From Candidatus Kapaibacterium sp. (GTDB lineage: Bacteria > Bacteroidota > Ignavibacteria > Kapaibacteriales > Kapaibacteriaceae): a stretch of DNA of 64,000 nucleotides. Positions within the stretch are counted from its first letter, which is position 1. Each line of letters begins with the position of its first letter. Below the pieces are notes generated by a model. The model ran no database searches. It saw only the letters and a list, made by a program, of their open reading frames with translations, and was not told where the DNA came from. Position numbers and translations under genes: made by a program. The DNA lies in assembly GCA_022842685.1 (NCBI GenBank), contig JALHPC010000007.1, positions 1-64,000 of the forward strand. Direction: 5' to 3'. Below are positions 62,879 to 64,000 of the stretch, piece by piece.

Positions 62879-63403
62879 ATGAATCGCTTCATCCTTCGTT
62901 ACGGCTTCCTTGCAGGCGGCATCGTTATGGCCAGCGGCCTCACCCTTTGGCCGTTTACCGCCAACCCCGCCGAAGCTGGTGTTCTTGGCATGGTCATTGG
63001 CTTCGCCTTCATGAGCGTCGCTATGTCCTTCGTCTTCTTCGGCGTACGTGCCTATCGCACTTCGCTAGGGGGCACCGTCACATTTCTTGCGGCGTTACGC
63101 TGCGGCCTTGCCATTGCTGGCATCGCTTCGCTCATATATGTGCTGGCATGGGAGGTCGCCCACGCCAACCTCTTCCCAGATTTCGCCCAGAACTATGGCA
63201 AGGTCATGATTCGTGACTTCGAGGCCACCTTGCCATCAGCCGAAGCGCTGGCCGCTAAACAGGCAGAGGTCGCCGAGTTCGTTTCGTCCTACAAGCTATG
63301 GTACGTCCGCATGGGCTACACACTTATGGAAATTGCTCCGGTTGGTATTCTGGCAAGCGTGCTGGCCGCAGCGTTCCTGCGCAAGAACGCACGAACGGAA
63401 TAA
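62879..63403 (+). CDS. DUF4199 family membrane protein
   Basis: The 174-residue protein has four membrane segments: residues about 6-24 (LRYGFLAGGIVMASGLTLWPF), 35-55 (LGMVIGFAFMSVAMSFVFFGV), 70-92, and 142-165 near the C-terminus (YTLMEIAPVGILASVLAAAFL). A soluble stretch between the third and fourth segments has FAQNYGKVMIRDFEATLP. This order fits the DUF4199 family, common in Bacteroidota and with no known function. It lies 83 bases after the LuxR-type regulator gene, with the palindrome in the gap; the start at 62879 is chosen over the frame start at 62822 because the homologous sequence begins there. Confidence 0.85.
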   Translation: MNRFILRYGFLAGGIVMASGLTLWPFTANPAEAGVLGMVIGFAFMSVAMSFVFFGVRAYRTSLGGTVTFLAALRCGLAIAGIASLIYVLAWEVAHANLFPDFAQNYGKVMIRDFEATLPSAEALAAKQAEVAEFVSSYKLWYVRMGYTLMEIAPVGILASVLAAAFLRKNARTE

Positions 63404-63412
63404 CCAAGGCAA

Positions 63413-64000
63413 TCAACTAATCGCAAACCGCCGGCCGGCTCGCGTCAACCCGATGGTGCCAATCACCGACGGTCCTATCCACAGTATCCACTGGAATTGG
63501 GGCAGACTGATGTTCACCACAAGAAACGCCGTCCATGCCGCTATAAGCGCTCCGCCCATCAGGCCCAGGTGACGCGAAATCACGAGTTTCTTAGGCAACG
63601 GTCCGCTGCGTAAACGCAACGCCACCCGAACGTCGGTTACGCCGATAAACACCATGCCCGCCGCAAAGAACAACGGCACAATGGTGCTTTCGTTCGACGT
63701 AGCCGCAATCACCGCCATGCCCATCGCCACAGCTATCAAGGCAATGGGTGCCATCAACTGTACAACAGCATGCTCGGGCTTTGCTCGCAGTATCCGCCAT
63801 CCGCTCCATGCCATGTAGCCCGAAAACAACCCTATCAGCAACAGGAAGGGGTTGGGCTTCATTATCGACATCAGTATGCCCGATATCGATGCCGCCAACA
63901 TGGACCACACAAACAGCCGGCCATACATTTTATGCCGCTGGTCGCCCTTCTTCAACACGGCAATCGCCGTCCCTACACATAACGCCGCCGATCCACCCAC
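63413..64000 (-). CDS. Membrane protein, N-terminus beyond window (DUF2306-like)
   Basis: A minus-strand frame of 195 residues runs to the right edge; its first codon in the window is GTG, but the true start probably lies further right. It has about five to six membrane segments (LFVWSMLAASISGILMSI, FLLLIGLFSGYMAW, MAPIALIAVAMGMAVIA, IVPLFFAAGMVFIGV, ISRHLGLMGGALIAAW, LWIGPSVIGTIGL) with the KKGDQRHKMYGRLFVW motif near its visible beginning, which resembles DUF2306-type proteins. The function is unknown. It converges with the DUF4199 gene, whose stop is ten bases away. Confidence 0.6.
   Translation of the reverse strand: MGGSAALCVGTAIAVLKKGDQRHKMYGRLFVWSMLAASISGILMSIMKPNPFLLLIGLFSGYMAWSGWRILRAKPEHAVVQLMAPIALIAVAMGMAVIAATSNESTIVPLFFAAGMVFIGVTDVRVALRLRSGPLPKKLVISRHLGLMGGALIAAWTAFLVVNISLPQFQWILWIGPSVIGTIGLTRAGRRFAIS

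Noticed and set aside
1..64000. tRNA, rRNA, prophage or insertion sequence
   Set aside because: No gap is long enough or has the expected conserved bases for rRNA or tRNA, and no transposase, integrase or phage structural gene was recognised.

Overview
The window is a gene-dense stretch of one bacterial chromosome; by eye the G+C content is in the mid-fifties. Several features place it in the Bacteroidota/Chlorobi (FCB) group: five large secreted proteins end in type IX secretion (Por) C-terminal sorting domains, there are two TonB-dependent receptors with carboxypeptidase-like N-domains, there is a Bacteroidota-style serine palmitoyltransferase, and several genes carry the TAnnTTTG '-7' promoter element of that group. 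The split ATP synthase operon (B-E-F-H-A-G without D and C) fits the same group. A Kapabacteria- or Ignavibacteria-like organism is my best guess, but it is inference.

Layout. (1) 1-3151, minus strand: radA, an ECF-type sigma factor, a small membrane protein that may be its anti-sigma factor, and a gene running off the left edge. (2) 3273-4187, plus strand: a phytoene/squalene synthase. (3) 4219-17971, minus strand: uracil-DNA glycosylase, ddl, a PfkB kinase and a secreted CBM9-like protein, then the ATP synthase cluster (atpZ, atpI-like, atpB, E, F, H, A, G) with the heptose epimerase gene hldD inserted between atpA and atpG, then three membrane or unknown genes. (4) 18093-28916: a lipoprotein, clpC, an OmpA-like protein, an enoyl-CoA hydratase and two tandem S8 proteases. 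(5) 29050-33752, plus strand: dnaX, bcp, a TatD nuclease fused in frame to an outer-membrane barrel, upp and a small unknown gene. (6) 33755-43111, minus strand: a fused oligopeptide ABC ATPase, an MlaF-like ATPase, a 1215-residue secreted protein, an OmpA-family protein with 22 consecutive prolines, and a PLP enzyme. (7) 43129-43895: an array of 28 miniature hairpins and its unexplained flank. (8) 43896-46571, plus strand: an AT-richer secreted protein gene. (9) 46611-53923, minus strand: formimidoylglutamase, a PNGase F-like secreted protein, an SDR enzyme beside serine palmitoyltransferase, and yajQ. (10) 54038-64000: a SulP transporter, a DUF2461 protein, two TonB receptors, an outer-membrane protein, a membrane-anchored LuxR-type regulator with a DUF4199 partner, and a partial membrane protein.

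The most unusual object is the hairpin array at 43129-43620. It is built from 28 tiny inverted repeats joined by 6-base linkers of the form AGNKAC. In all but the first and last units the triloop reads GCA or GAA on the minus strand, which makes them GNA-triloop DNA mini-hairpins, a class known to be exceptionally stable. A reverse-oriented remnant of two to three units lies at 59931-59983, so this is a dispersed element. Other points worth attention are the TatD-barrel fusion, hldD inside the ATP synthase operon, a hairpin-rich interval after atpE, the LuxR/DUF4199 pair with an 18-bp dyad between them, and promoters placed so close to start codons that the mRNAs may be leaderless.
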